DNA of 64,000 bases, from assembly GCA_944472155.2 (NCBI GenBank), contig OX235271.1:106467256-106531255 (forward strand), in the 5' to 3' direction. Within the stretch, counting starts at the first letter, position 1, and each line of letters starts with the position of its first letter. The notes beneath the pieces are model-generated. The model made no database searches and was not told where the DNA came from. It worked only from the letters and a program-made list of their open reading frames with translations. The translations under genes were made by a program, and so were the position numbers. Shown here piece after piece: positions 1 to 13,700 of the stretch. The stretch comes from Trichobilharzia szidati. Its lineage: Eukaryota > Platyhelminthes > Trematoda > Strigeidida > Schistosomatidae.

Positions 1-955
1 TGATGGAGATAGTATTCAACTACTTATATTAGTGAATCTTGACAACATAATACGACTTAGTTTATCTGAAAAGTGTAGTGCATTTGCGCAACACATTTCG
101 GACATTCTGATCACATACGTGCTTGTCATACACAATTATATAGAAGGCAAGAAGGCATGAATTATTACAATACAGGTCAGATTGTGTGCAGGTCAAGGTC
201 ACAAATACTGGGTAAGGAAATGACGCAAAGGTGTGGGTAAGAATTTATTTTACGCACTGTGGGTAAGAAAGAAAGAAGAAAAACAAAGAAGGGGTTGAAA
301 ATATTATGAAGTAAATTGAACCTTGGTTCTTAATTGGACTACCAAGGCAGGTTTGAAGTGATAACAAATAACTTGGTCACATAAGGCAGGTTTAAGCCTT
401 TTTATGGCCAAAGCTTGAGAGAATTTATATATGTGTCCCAGCCTTGTTTTACAAATGGGTTTAAAGGGATTATTGAAATCAACCTTATGACCCGTCTCTA
501 TAATGTTTTCGCTGTAGATGGTGTTGGATATCTATTTCCGGGATCAGTTGTATCCGGTGACTTTATTTGTTGTTGCAGCCACTTTGGGATGTGTTCTGTA
601 GCCCTAACCTGCAAAGACCGATGCGTCCTGCCTACGTCAGAAACAAATTACTGTGATCATGAAACTTTACATTCAATATTAAGACTTCACCCTTAGACTG
701 TCGCTGTAGTTTATCATGGTACAGTAGCTAAACAAGAAATTCCTCATGAAGTACCGCTTAATATGAGGATTGAGTTGACATTGAAAGTCCTATCAATGAA
801 ACACCTAAAGCTGAGAAGGCAAAGCACTACAAAAATATCACTGTTCTATTAAATGGAGACACAAGTCTACTATAGAATCTAACTTGATCCCGGAGATCAG
901 CTACTGCTCATAAATCAGCAACTAAATATGTAAAAGCACGGGATTCCACTCATAA
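1..955. other. AT-rich stretch without recognised gene
   Basis: No coding exon, RNA gene or known repeat was recognised. The 93-codon plus-strand open frame at 415-696 lacks family resemblance and has no convincing splice context, so it is treated as chance. Confidence 0.4.
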
Positions 956-957
956 AT

Positions 958-1879
958 ATACTCAGAACAAAAATATTTAGAGCGAACAATTGTTTTCGAT
1001 GAGTTCTTCTTCAGGCTCTACGATTATAAATCCATTAATCTGAGCATACAATAGCCAGTAAAGGCAAATGAGAATCATATCAGAAGTGTATTGTGGAACA
1101 AGTATAAGATGGGATGGAACAATAGTCAGTTAGTTTTGAATATGCATGGTCAATGAGAACATGAAATGAAATAATTTAATAATGTGTGTATTTATATATA
1201 TAGTCAACAAAAGTACAGGTTTTGAGGTTGAGTGAAATCAGTGATGTGTGAGACAATATGAACGCTACTGAATGAGATGGACTAGATGTGAGTTCAGGGG
1301 TAAAAGTAACGACAGTAATAATGATTGTGAAATAATCATAATGATGTGGTGTAAACTTAAAAGTACTATTGGTGAACGATTATCATATATTAATGGGTGT
1401 GATCACGGGCAGTAATTTTGCTCGAAATATTACCAAAAACAAAAACCTATCATTGGGTGTAAGTATTGAAATATAATTGTAATTTATTTGATTATCAAAT
1501 AGTAGTAATAATGATTTAGTGAAGTGAAATGAACAGGATTTCGTAAATATGATAAGTTAAAAAGCATAACTTAAACCTAAGGTAATAGAAATTATAAGAA
1601 AGGTCAGGAAGTCGTAAAGTCAGAAATATATATATATATATATATAAATGATTTCATATCATTTTATCTCATGTTCTCATTGACCATGCATATTCAAAAT
1701 TAACTGACTATTGTTCCATCCCACCTAATACTTGTTCCACAGCACATTCCTGAAATGATTCTCACTTACCCTTACTGGCTATTGTATGCTCAAACTAATG
1801 GATTTATAATCGCAGAGCCTGAAGAAGAATTCATCGAAAACAATTGTTCACTCTAACTATTTTTGTTCTGAGTATATAG
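958..1879. repeat. Inverted-repeat pair, Penelope-end-like
   Basis: Bases 958-1172 recur as an imperfect reverse complement at 1650-1879, giving arms of about 215 bp around a roughly 480-bp AT-rich centre with no coding trace. The arms contain a CTGAAGA...GAAAACAATTGTT block (read on plus at about 1818-1850) resembling the ends of the Penelope-like elements elsewhere in this window. A (TA)n run lies just inside the right arm near 1627-1646. I infer a non-autonomous or eroded Penelope-like insertion; a simple foldback element is the alternative. Confidence 0.55.
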
Positions 1880-3335
1880 ATATATATATATTCTTTAGGG
1901 AGAGAGACACTTTTAACGGTTTGAAAGAGACACTGCATATTATGAAGACAAAAATCAATAAACTAGACTAGACATTCACTTTTAACCTTTTATTTAACAT
2001 TTTCGACATTTATAGGTCAAAATATGTTCGGAAGGGCGAATAAAGGAGGATATATCTTTAAGTCATAGCAATAAATAAGGCTTATTGGACTTTAGTAATT
2101 TCAGGTATTTTAAAACATGTTTCATTGAAAATATAAATTAGTGAACTCAAGGGTATAAATGTGTATTGGCTATGGGCTTTTTTAACATTTGAATTTGTAA
2201 CCAGAAATCAAGACTATACTAATTGATGTTGAGATTATATGAGAAAAGAGCCTTCGGTTAGCAGACTCCTAGGTATATAGGAGATGTTGACTGAAGGTGA
2301 AACGAAAGCTGAAGGAAAAGAGGGACTCGAACTTGCTGCTTTCAAACCAGTAATTGAGTATTCAGCAAACAGAACTATGAGACTCAGAGGTTGACCATAA
2401 TCATCAAGCGTTTCGCCAAACTCTTATGTGAATGACTAACACGTAACTGCACAGGTGCTTCTATCTCTATTGTAATCATGTTCACAAAGAAAGAAGGTGA
2501 AACTAACTGAAACAGTTTTGTACTAGTCACTGATGACTGAGTAAAGAATTATGCATGACAATTTTTTCTAGAAAAAATTAATGGATAGCTAAAGGCTTAT
2601 TAATAAGAATAATTTGTAGATAAACCATCTGGCGTACATGTTTACCTTTTCAGATATGAACGCTTACTTATTGTCCTTAAAACAATGAACTATGAAATTA
2701 GTTTACTCCTCCTACTTGTATACAATTAATAAAAGCAGGTGAATCAGAATGAATAACTTTATTTTCACCTAATAATATAGTTAAAAGTCCTGACTGTAAA
2801 GTATATATAAAACATTTTTGTTATATATAAAGAGAAAAGCTTTCTAAATGTGAAAAGAATACCATTATAATCATTTTTATAATTATATTATAGGTCTAAA
2901 GTGTTTGACTAAACTTTTCTTATGTTTTCATGGTTATAGAATACAATATTTATAAAAAAAATATGAATTTCAATTGGTATTATTTAGGAAAATGATCTTG
3001 TAAACAAAAAGACTCATTGACTTATCAGTATAGAAGTTTGCTAAAAATTGGATCAGTTTAACTTACTGCACACTTCGGAAATGTTATCAACACTGGTTAA
3101 CCACCGCTTCTGAGAATCCATAGTACCCTATCCGAACAGTCTACACCTACCTCGCTAGGTGGTTCGAACCAACAGTCAGAAATTTCATGGATTAATGTTA
3201 TTTTTTTGACACGACCACCTATAACTCTTTTTCAACCTAGTCCTATTTAGTCTAATACTGATGGACAAGGAAGTCAGTGGCTCGACATGTGTTATACATA
3301 TTATGCTCATTTCAGCTGACTGAATTTCACAATCT
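1880..3335. other. AT-rich stretch without recognised gene
   Basis: Low-GC sequence with many short homopolymer runs. No splice-bounded coding segment or known repeat was recognised on either strand. Confidence 0.4.
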
Positions 3336-3339
3336 AATG

Positions 3340-3560
3340 GAATGACTTCCAGTGTTGGTTTGTAGGGACTTGATTTGTTACAGGATTTCATCATGAGCTA
3401 ACATTAGTTAGAGAACCATTGGGAAACCTGGGAGTACTGAACAACCGTTTCGTCCTAGTTTGGGATTCTTCAGAAGTAGGCGCTGACCACAAGGGTTCGA
3501 ACCCAGGACCTTCTGGTTACAAGGCGAGCTCGCATACCGCTAAGCCACTGGGACCCGATC
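3340..3560 (-). repeat. tRNA-like SINE with hammerhead core (family 2)
   Basis: Read on minus, the copy starts with a tRNA-like head (A-box-like CCCAGTGGCTTAGCGG and B-box-like GGGTTCGAACCC). A hammerhead-like core follows, then the tail CCAGGTTTCCCAATGG. The same head-core-tail order occurs in the copy near 5150-5345 and in shorter form near 31.4, 35.6, 52.5, 55.2 and 61.0 kb, so it is a dispersed family. Pol III boxes next to a hammerhead are typical of schistosome Smα-type SINEs; assignment to a named family needs a repeat library. Confidence 0.7.
3427..3483 (-). ncRNA. Hammerhead ribozyme-like core, degenerate
   Basis: On minus the order is CTGAAGA, a stem II AATCCCAAACTAGGAC, GAAA, a very short stem III CGGTTG, the expected cleavage triplet position (TTC here), then AGTA, which pairs with the upstream TACT as stem I. 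The order matches a type I hammerhead. Changes at stem II and the cleavage triplet make activity of this copy doubtful. Confidence 0.55.
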
Positions 3561-3564
3561 CAAT

Positions 3565-5145
3565 GGCCCATGAATTCTAACTTCTGCCAATTCACGACAT
3601 AGCCTCTCCTTATCTACTGCCACTGCTACTCCTTGCCTGACCATATGGCTCTATGAAGAGTTGAATGAAGATACCTATGATTAATTCCCGTTAACTGTTT
3701 TCATACTTATGTTCAATGTCCATATCTTACAGCTGAAATGTAGGACGGAGTGAACTAGTGCACGGTTCTCAAATGTCCTTTGATGGGTACCCTGAATATC
3801 ATATATGCGCGCCAAACGGATGTTAAGAGTGTTTAATAGTTATTTTTCATTATAAATAACTGCAGTTCACTATCTCTCAAAGAAAACGGATATTATTCAG
3901 AAAGTAATTAACAGGATATAGATGGTCTGTTATGTGGAATTATGTGTACTTTAAAAATTATTAACGTATTGTTAGATATCGTTATTTATACGGAGAAAGT
4001 AAGTCTTTTAGATGATAATAATCATAGAAAACCGATTAAAATTCAAATTTATTTACTATTTATTTAACTCTCTAAGTGTATCAGAATAACTGATATGAAA
4101 ATCCCTCCATGAACAATATTGATCCTTATTTGAATATTCCAACTAACTTTGTAATTACTATACCTTTTACCTGAGCTGTATTTCATTGTTCTAACGTTGG
4201 CACATCTCCTTTTGACTTAGTCCTTGGTATTTGTCTTTGTTCTGAATTCATTCTTATTTGTAAAGCTTTCATTCGTTGTTGTGTGATAGTATTGAAAATG
4301 TGTTGTTTTAAGACTGAGATTTTGTTTGAATGAACCCACGGTCACACGGTGGAGTGACTACTTGACCTCATACTTTCAGAGGATGCAGAGTTTTGATCTA
4401 ATCTTTCCGAGAATTTTCTTATTGATTCTCAGTACACATTATGTACCTGAGAAACTTTTGGACTGTATAGTTGCTGGATGGCATTGTTGAGTATCAGACT
4501 CTATCAAGCTAGAAGGTTTTTTAACATTATTACAATAAAATTTTGGGCGGTATGTGATTCGTGGAAGTTTGACAAGCTATACAGAAGATCGCATCAAATG
4601 AATCCCTGCATTCAGATCGAAATACTTGGGTTTTGGTAGTTATATCAAGTTTATTTCAGTGTCATGCTCTAATGACCATAGAAATCTAGTATATAACAGA
4701 TTAACCAAACATTTTGAAAAAAGCAGTTCTTAGTGAGATTGAACAAAGCCAGAAAGGTATTATCGACACCAAAAAAAATCACTTACTCAAGAAAAAGTAT
4801 TTATGCTGGTATTCGTAAGGGAAATGCCATGACCATTTACTTTCAGAACTAGCTGCTCTCCTCGGAAGATTTTCACCTACTACAAATACTGGTTCTAGTC
4901 GTGTATCTGGATCCTTATCGATCTGTATTTAAATAGAATGTTGAAAAAAATTTGAATGATACTGATGTAATGAAAATATATAGTGACTTTTCTCATTGAT
5001 ATATTTACATCCTAAAAGTACGACGAAATGGTGCACAAAACATTTGTGGGTATGAACAGTGAACAGAATCACATTCTGTGGGATTGATGAAACTATTAGA
5101 AAAGGGAGAAATTAAAGGGATTGGATAAAGTGTAGCCTTGCCAGA
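3565..5145. other. AT-rich stretch without recognised gene
   Basis: No family-level coding similarity or recognised repeat was seen between two SINE copies. If the desaturase gene extends to the left, this is part of its intron. Confidence 0.35.
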
Positions 5146-5149
5146 TTTG

Positions 5150-5345
5150 ATGTAGCCACTCCATGACTTGTTATAGGTTTGATCAACCAGCTGGCATCAG
5201 TTAGAGAACCACTGGAAGCAAGGCAGAGAGTACTAGACAGCTGTTTCGTCCGAGTTTGGGACCCCTCATCAGTGCGCAGCCCCTGGGGTTCGAACCCAGG
5301 ACCCTAGATGAGTTCGTAGACCATTCAGACACTGAGAATCGTTCC
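5150..5345 (-). repeat. tRNA-like SINE with hammerhead core (family 2)
   Basis: Second long copy of the family at 3340-3560, same orientation. On minus a tRNA-like head with B-box GGTTCGAACCCC precedes the hammerhead core and then the CCAGTGGTTCTCTAACTGATG tail motif shared by the family. The A-box half is more eroded than in the first copy. Confidence 0.7.
5225..5281 (-). ncRNA. Hammerhead ribozyme-like core, best catalytic box
   Basis: The minus strand has an intact CTGATGA box, a stem II GTCCCAAACTCGGAC (with three extra G before it), GAAAC and the triplet GTC after a four-base loop, which is the strict hammerhead order. Stem I is weakened (TAGTAC against GCGCA). By eye this is the copy with both conserved core boxes and GTC intact. 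Confidence 0.6.
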
Positions 5346-5499
5346 CATGGCTAATGAATTCCAACTTCTGCCAGTTCGCTACATATATAGGGCAACCACC
5401 AGTTAATGTCATCGAGTAGTAATTAGCCTTTCAACTTGGCGGACCCGGCTGGTCACAACTTCTCAGTGGAATCCCGGTGAATATGTAAAGCTAAAGAGT

Positions 5500-5610
5500 C
5501 TTAAACTAGAACAAGACAGCTGTTCAGTACTTCCTAATTTTCCAATGGTTCTGCAACCAATGTCAAATCTCGAATAAACCAACACTTGAAAACTTCATGA
5601 TTTACCAAAC
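5500..5610 (+). repeat. Family 2 SINE tail fragment
   Basis: A plus-strand fragment starts with GACAGCTGTTCAGTACTTCC, the stem III, cleavage and stem I part of the family 2 hammerhead, and continues into the tail (CCAATGGTTCTGCAACC). The tRNA-like head and catalytic boxes are missing, as in 5'-truncated insertions. Confidence 0.5.
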
Positions 5611-6319
5611 ACAAAAGAAACCCAACTAGTGGAGTATTTGTAACTAAGTCCTGAGAAAAACACGATGTATTTAGTAATAAAATTGTCCTAATTAACAACA
5701 AATCACATCATCAACAAACAATCCTGGGAGAAAAAAAACGCTAAAAAGGCAATAAAAACTATGATAATATACTATAGAATTCGCACGCCTGATAATGGCA
5801 TTTATCCTAACATAAATTATTGTCTTGTGATAAACACTAATTCCCTACTCAGATGTATTAAACAGGTACAATAGGAAATACTCACACAACTGCGTGAGAA
5901 ATATAAAACATTTAAACCTGCAGGTGTTTTAGCAGCTGGTTAAAAAAAAGAAGAAGAAAATTAACTAGTTTTCTACATGTGGACAAATCATTTGAAGTAC
6001 AGCAAAAAATCTCTGAGAGCTCTTTAATGCTCACTACTAATGATTACTTATAGAATGGTGTTCCAGAGTTGAAAGAACTCAATAAGTAAAAATCTGATAA
6101 AAGTTAATACTTAATATTTAGATTTTAGTCAAATTAGTTTACATGATGTGTGCTTCATCACTGAGTACATCAAAGTTAACCTAACCTAGAAGTCCGCTGT
6201 AATACGTTGTGATGGGACTACATGTGTTTAAGGTACTGGTAATGAATGATATAGGCAGAGTTTTCGTCAAAATATTTGATGCTGAACTACACGGAAGAAT
6301 TCTGTGTTTGCCTACAGGA

Positions 6320-6392
6320 GCTCAATCGCGAGCCTGAATAGCTCAGTGGTAACGTCTCTGACTGCAGTACTGGGGGACGCGGGTTTTATGAT
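6320..6392 (+). repeat. tRNA-like SINE head (family 4), truncated
   Basis: The plus strand shows GAGCCTGAATAGCTCAGTGG followed by TAACGTCTCTGACTGCAGTAC. This matches the head of the full copies at 8830-9150 and 47750-48227. It breaks off after GACGCGGGTTTTATG, where B-box GGTTCGAATC should continue. Confidence 0.6.
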
Positions 6393-6644
6393 TGTGAAGA
6401 AAAAAAATACACTTACACAAAGTCATTGTGTATTTTGATAGTGTTTTATTGCTTTTTAATACAGAGGTCTATGTATTTTGTGAAAAAATTAACTTTGGTT
6501 TGGTTACCAGGCAAATCATTTAGCTATCATCTCCCTACTAGAAATCAAACATTAATGGTCTAAAAGTAAACGAGATTGATAATAATGTACAGAAAGGATG
6601 TCAGATAATATTTTAGTGATACTTAATGATCCAAAGACGCTACA

Positions 6645-6905
6645 ATGAACAAAAGTGAAGATGTCTTGGGAGAAATAAAGATAGGCGTCAGACTAAGAAA
6701 CAATACAAATGACTTCAGCAGTATCATTATCAGACATCTCCTTGACACAAGTCATGAGGTGGACGTCGCAAGATCGTCCAAAATTATCAGTAGACAAAAG
6801 AGTTCAATCCTCCTCAAGTTTGCTGAAGCAATCTGAAATGAGCGCCTGAAACCCAATTTACGCGTTCACAAAGAAGCAGTTATCCGTCTTTCTTTCCCCT
6901 AGTAA
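6645..6905 (+). mobile_element. Penelope-like element C-terminal fragment
   Basis: The frame from 6645 encodes IIIRHLLDTSHEVDVARS, then KIISRQKSSILLKFAEAI, a stop, then NERLKPNLRVHKEAVIRLSF. This is the end of the GIY-YIG module and extreme C-terminus of Penelope-like elements, where a histidine segment is followed by LKFAEA and a LKPxLxxxKE run. The internal stop and missing RT show it is dead. It lies left of the last visible desaturase exon and could be intronic. Confidence 0.55.
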
Positions 6906-7585
6906 CTAGATGTTATCATCCTCTCTTTCATTTGATTAGGCCAAGCCAGAAAATTCCATTGTGTCTGATTATTATTGTTGTTTGGGACAAAGTGATTATT
7001 ATTATTACCACTGTCTGAATATATTGATTTTTCGTTTAAAAATGAACTTTCTGTCTAAGTATGTTAAAACTGTTTCTGTACATAAACTTAATAACATCTT
7101 TGGGCTGTACACAGCTGATGAGAAGCCAACGAAGTATGTATTTCTGCACAAACTGTTGTTCTTGCTTGATTCAAACTGATAAAGGGGAATAAATGTATGA
7201 AGATAAATAATCATTGATGGTTTTGTACTCTTGTAAAGCAAAAGCATTACTTGTCATCACCATTATTGAATGCAGTTCTGCAGAAACTGCATTATTACAT
7301 GGTTAACCAAGGTAAATAGAAAAAATTTATATCATTAATGCATCTAAAGCTTTTCTGATCATTTCACAAGCCGCGCCTGGATTGTTTTCCACATAACGAA
7401 TAAATAGTCATACTCATATTATCACTAAGAGCAGCCAAAAGCTGACAAAAACATAATGGGTCTTTTTGTTACTATAACTGTTCAAAAAAGCTTAAGGTAA
7501 GGTATTAGAAAAAAGTGGGTGGTTTACAACAAGTGAATTGGAGTAGTTCATAGTGTAATACAATCGTTGTGAAGAAATAACTTAC

Positions 7586-7747
7586 CACATTCGGTTTTGC
7601 ATGATGCTGAGAATGCATATGATTCCACCAGTGACAAGAAGCTCCTTTAGTGAAACCAAGTATAATTTCATGGAAAATATGATTTGTTTTAACACTTTTA
7701 AATACAGATAAATGTCCCAAATCATGCTGAAGCCAAGCTGCTTGAGT
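7586..7747 (-). CDS. Desaturase exon 4 (histidine boxes 1 and 2)
   Basis: Fifty-four codons start [18 protein letters not shown] and end [15 protein letters not shown] before donor GTAAGT. HDLGH and HSQHH are di-iron ligand boxes. The LQHDxGHLSV...KGAS.WWNHxHxQHHAKPN pattern is diagnostic of front-end desaturases rather than stearoyl-CoA desaturases. Acceptor ccttag lies directly before ACT. Confidence 0.9.
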
Positions 7748-10700
7748 CTAAGGTAACAAGATAAAAGAGAGTACAACAGTTATTATGAACAATATGTTTA
7801 TGTAGTATTTTGTCAGGATATTTGAAAATAAATTAAACCCGCCAGATCAAAAAGCAGTTCTGCCGAAATGGAGTATGTATTTGTTATTTTATTCACACGG
7901 AATTATTACTATGAATTTTAATATGATAAAATATAGTTACCAAAGTTGTTTCTCAACAAAACAAGCGAAAATACAGACTGACACTGCCATTCATCATACA
8001 TTTACAGAAATAGTTCAAAAAACGTTTGCGTATTCTAAATATTGGCTACTCCTTCATAACTCTTGAATGAGAAGTATAGTATGATTTACTGTAGTGAATG
8101 AGCGGAAGAAAATACTACATAACAAATTCTGCATATAGCATTATAACCTGATCAGTTATTATTTTACAAAGATCCCATTTCACGCAATATAGTTTATTCG
8201 TTTCTTCATTAAGATGCTGAGGTGATGGAAATATCATTATTTCTGTATTTACCATGCTAAATCAAATCAATACTTTTATTGGGTATATTAATTAGACGTC
8301 CTAAGAATGACAGAGTTCAGTTACCTGAGCAAAATCATACACAAAGGTTGATAAGTGTAAATTTAAGTCAAAGTGGCAGAAACCATGCACAGCAGAAAGT
8401 AGTTTTTTCAATATTCTTTCACGTTCCCAGTGGAATATAGGGCTTCAAGCTAGAGGCTTGAAGTTTTGGTAGCAGTGGTGTTTATTTTTAAGGGATGGGG
8501 CTGCAAGCCTCATGCCCAAACTTCCCTCTTTACCAGTCTTATTATTGGCTTAGTGAGGTAAAGGAGTACATCGACTGGGGATCGAACCCCGAACCATAAG
8601 AAAGTAGTTTATGGGACCTTAATTACTAAAAAGAAGCGGAACATCTGCACAAGATACTCATAACGAATGTCTCGTGAATGCAGGCACATAAGTAATAATA
8701 TTCATTTAATCTCAGTCAAGGCTAGGACAAAAGGGCATTGTACAGTAAATCTTATTGAAGATTAGAATATTAGCTGTTAACAAAAGGTAATCACTGACAT
8801 CATAACTATAAATCATCAAATATAAACATACTGATAGAATTCAGTCTGCACTAAACAAAGGACTAGCCAGACACATCACACTAGTAACCAGTGTCCAATC
8901 AAAGTATCCACTACAGTCCTACAGGAGGTCAATCGCCAGCCCGAATAGCTCAGTGGTAACGTCTCTGACTGCAGCACTGGGTGATGTGGGTTCGAATCTC
9001 AGGAGGTACGTGAGTTCCTTCAAGGTTTCAGGTACGTCTTGCTGACTGGTGACTGAGGTGGATGGTTTACTTGTGAAACGTTCACCATCTTCCTAAGCAT
9101 CGTCACCATTAACTTCAAAACGAAGTGAACTCTAAGGAGTTTCGCACTAATAAATAATCTTTTTTTTCCTGCTACTCTTGACTGTGAGTGGTTTTCACTG
9201 CAGTTTACTTGTTTTTTGCAGTGATAATGGTTGCGTTGTTGAAATGATATTAGATCTTTGAAGTGTCTGACTTGTTTTTCATTACTTGATACATATCAAT
9301 ACGTCTGTCAATTGCAAATTCATCTGAGTATCAAGCTCCTAGGAATTTCAGGTGTTTTGTGAGTCTTGAACCTACATAATTCTCCAACTGGTATCTGCAA
9401 TCGCTTACATATGTTGACATGATAGATTAAATGTCATGTTTTTCTGACTGCTAATTTGTGCTTGTATGTAAAAAGATGAAGAGGGGATACACTATGATCA
9501 ATCTAATTTTTTTCTCGGTTGATGTAGAAAACCAATCATGTTAAGGTCAACAGAATAGATGATTGTCTCATTAATGGAGAATTTCAAAAAGCCCACTTTA
9601 TTCTGAATATGCTGTTTAGAAGGACAATAAAAGCTTTGCAATGAAATCATGGAACTCACACAGCACAAAATCCCTAACAACAAAGTTTGATACATACAAA
9701 TCTATCTGGAGAGAGAAGTTATTGTTGCATTCTCCAGGTCTCACTAGGTCCACTGATTAAGTGCTAATCCACTACCTCTAAATTCTATATAATTCTAATA
9801 ATTGTAACGGAAAAACAAATTATTTTGTATAATTAATTACACTTTTCATGATTTCACCACCTCTTTTTTTTGTAACTCTTAGGAGTAAATGATGAGTTTA
9901 ATAAAAGTTTGTTTACATTTATATATTATCATACCTGATTTGTGTACCTTACATATTGACATTGAACCTAAGTCGAAAAGTATTGATTGCACAACTAATG
10001 CAAATACTAGCCATTTAAAACAAATAAAACTTCCATATAATAAATTTCGCTTATCATAAATATTCGTATATCGAAAGTCAAGAAAATGAATTGAAAATTT
10101 CTCTTTTTGAGGTATAAATATCCCGAACTTCGTTCTGAAAGAAGATAGCTGTCTACAAAAAGAACCTTTCTGAGGATTGACTGGTTGCATCAGCCATATA
10201 TATATGTATATATATTTATAAATAATATCGGAGTTGGGATTTCTTGACTGTGGACAACTTTTGGTAGGAAATATATCAATAATATTGTTGGAATATGTGA
10301 TGCGTAAAAAGGTGCGGCATATTTGGTAAAAAGAATCAGTGTGACACAAGATTATATTAGGCTGAAGTAAGGAGAGGAGAACAGCAAACAACCTGCTTCC
10401 CTGGATCCTTTTTTCAATCGAGAATGTGGTTTAATCAAACTCGATTTACAAAAAAAGATACTATGCGGTTCGGTTCATCGTCATTGAAGAAACTAAATAC
10501 GCACTCCACTACAAAGCTCAGCAATGTATAAATGGTTACGTACTACTCCAAGTTTACATGTGTGTGTGGGTGCAGGAACAAAACAGCGAGGGAATAAGTG
10601 ATAAGACTGATATTAGGCCAGGTTTGAAGATTTCATATAGAGATATACTGAGATTTATTGAAATGAAAAAGCCATCCACTAATTTTAGGTCATTTACCGC

Positions 10701-13700
10701 GTGAAAAATCGATTTTGTTATTACACTTAACTTACCTTGGTTATCTTTACCTGATTATATTATCTTCTAATTATTACTACTTTATCGTCCTCCCAACTAT
10801 TAATTCTCTTATTTATTAGTTGACTTTTTCATTGCATTATTTCCAAAGAAATTGACTTCAAAAGTTAATTTATGACTAGTCTGTCAGAAATGTACAAATT
10901 TACAAATACACCTTTCAGAGACAATTATTCTTCTAATAACACTACCAAGTTTGCTAAAGGAAGCAACCATTTCAAAACATTTCCCACCAGTGAATATATA
11001 TCACTAAAGAAGCATTAAGACTTTGGAATACTTTTGCAACCAATTTTGGAACTAAGGCAAATATTACTGTACTACTGTAAAGTTTTACTTTCTAAAAACA
11101 TAATGTGTAGCGAAAGTTTTCTTTTCCTTCAGAAGACAACAGACTGAAGTTCTAAACGCCTTTGTTAGCTTGCAATGGGATATTTTTTGATTTGTGCGCT
11201 TGTAAATGGTTAAAATACACTACACATTACAATATAGGAGTGTGTGAAATGTGCAGACTACTTAAATTTGAGTTTGTCTTCATGTTGAAAAAAAATGTGG
11301 TATGTGAATTAGTTATGAGATTTATAACTCAAGAGTAATCTTGTTCTAAACGATGTAGTGCACTGTCAAACTCGATATAAGACCTTTTAAGTTAATCCTA
11401 TCCACCTATATATTTAAACTAACTGTTTTTTTATTATTTAAATACATTTGTGGAGTCATCAGGAGAGTTAGAGTATGTTTGGTAAAAGCAATTTTCCAGA
11501 TCGTTTTCATCTTGCAGTTAATAATCCCTGTAAATACAGTCCAATGAAAACAAAGTTAATCTCCTTCTTACAAGCATAATATTTTGTTTTACATGCATTT
11601 ATTTCCTAAAACGTACGGATTTCAAAACTGATTACAGTCTATGAGGTGTGAATTACCAGAGCATAACATGCCACAACACAGAAATATCTCTAGTGTTATG
11701 TTGGAGTTTTGAAACTTCAAGCGACATTCTGTTTTGCACAGCTTTTATTTACACACTAATTTGTGCTTCAAGTCATTTTCACAATTATATGAACAGTCTA
11801 TTGCTACGCATAATTAAATATTACTATATTAGTCTACTTAATGAGTCATAGAATAAAAAGATAAAGAACATTCAGTGTAAATTTTCATACCTGAGATATT
11901 GCGTAAAGCAAAATTGATATTATTATACATGACCAACTATTTCCAAAATATATCAAATTAAGATAGGCTAGCAACTCCAAAAGAAATACTTGAAGCATCA
12001 TTGCACCGAAAAACAGTTTGCTGCTTTCGAATAAACCCTATTATAAAAACAAGAACAAACACAACATTAATTTCTTCACATGCAATAGTATAAATAAAGT
12101 TGTGGCAAATAATAAGATAGCTAGGCATGTTAATGGATATAATGCAGCTTGTGTAACTAATAACAACCTGTATTCAAGATACTCAACAAATTACTCACGG
12201 ACTTATTATAACAGGAAATTAAAAAGTAGACTAGTAACTTACAAAATTTGAATTTTCTTGTCCAAAATATCAAATCAGGGCTTATAAGGTATTCGAAGTT
12301 TTTATATTTCAATACATATAAAGATGTATGTGAATAAAACGCAAGCTACTAAAGTCTACTTAAGAAAAGTCGGTAAACAGGTGATTTCATTACGTACAGA
12401 AGTAAAAAGCTGGGGCTATATGAAAGAAAATGAAGATGGTAACGTGTGAAAAGATGAAATAAATGTGTGTACTAACTGACTGAACATACACTAGACGAAA
12501 AGTAATACGTCTGGTCAAATTTGATGATATTTGAGAAGCATGATGAAAGATAGATAGTCGTTGCAGGTGCTTTATGAGGTAAACTGGGATTCATATTCTA
12601 CGGGTAAATGCTTACTAGTGCGTTTATTTGTTGAGGTATTACAGTCGAACTCGCTGGTTCAAATTACTGCAGCTAGTGAACCGCACTATCCAATAAAACA
12701 TCTGATGAATTTGGAAAGTTGGTATCACTAAAGCATTTTCGAAGACATCAGGAAAGTGAAAAACCGACGTATGAATGTAATTACAAAGCTATGATTATAG
12801 CAGATACTTAAAGCCCACAAGAGTCACGTAGCTATGAATGGCAGTTATTATGAAGAATTTACTAGTCTTTACACGATGCTCTGTATCAGTATGTTGAAGT
12901 AGGACTTCTGTCCAATTATCTTGATAACTGATATGAGCAAAAGTGAACATAAATCTTTTTAAATGAACTGAAAGCATTAAGTAGACGGTTCTCCCTATTA
13001 TTCCAGTAACGTTGCCTTGGCGTATTCCAAATAACCTAATCCAAAGCAAGAACAATGCTAGTTGGCCTCCAATAGTGTCAATACAGTTTTGTGATGAATG
13101 AAAGCTAATACCCTAGATGGAATTAGCACGCATCTTGAAAAATGCACTAACAAATTTGTCAGTAGCTGTTTTTTCAGTATCTTAAAACATAACCGACTTT
13201 CCTGTTAACTGTTTTCCCACCAGCCTTGTCTTTAAGCCACTAAAAACTATTAAGACGTACTAATAAAAAGTCATGTTATTTGTCAATCAACTGGAATGTG
13301 TGCTCGTAAAGATACGAAAATAAAACAATCCAGCTTTTCTATGGTAAACAACAGAATTAGTGGAAATGTTGAGTAGTCAAGGAAAATATTATTAATAAAC
13401 CCTAATTTACTACGTATATGAGCTGTTTTAGGTAGTTTGTGAACTCGTTACGCTGTCTACAGTAAAGACGCTTCTTTCAGTCACCTTTCTTTAGGAAGTT
13501 CAAATTGAATTTAATTTATTTAAAAAATACCAGGCTTGTTGCATCCATACTGTTAAAGACAGTTAGGATTTCTACCAAAAATAAACAACCGTTTGATTGA
13601 CAACATTTTCTACATGATTCAGATATTTGCTTTCAAAATAAGGGTTTGGATTAACCTATTTCCTAAATAGTAACATATAAGACATATTTAGGCTTCAGTG

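Noticed and set aside
1627..1646. (TA)n tracts here and near 10200, 46190 and 52725 as regulatory sites
   Set aside because: Simple microsatellites common in this AT-rich genome; no promoter context.
9879..10391. Longest non-transposon open frame (170 codons, minus)
   Set aside because: Low-complexity F/I/Y/L-rich translation with a TATATA-encoded YIYIYI run inside a desaturase intron; no splice signals or family features.
12795..13085. Minus-strand frame ([19 protein letters not shown]...) in desaturase intron 2
   Set aside because: It does not fit the desaturase sequence at that position, and exon 2 joins exon 3 without it. It may be repeat-derived but no family was recognised.
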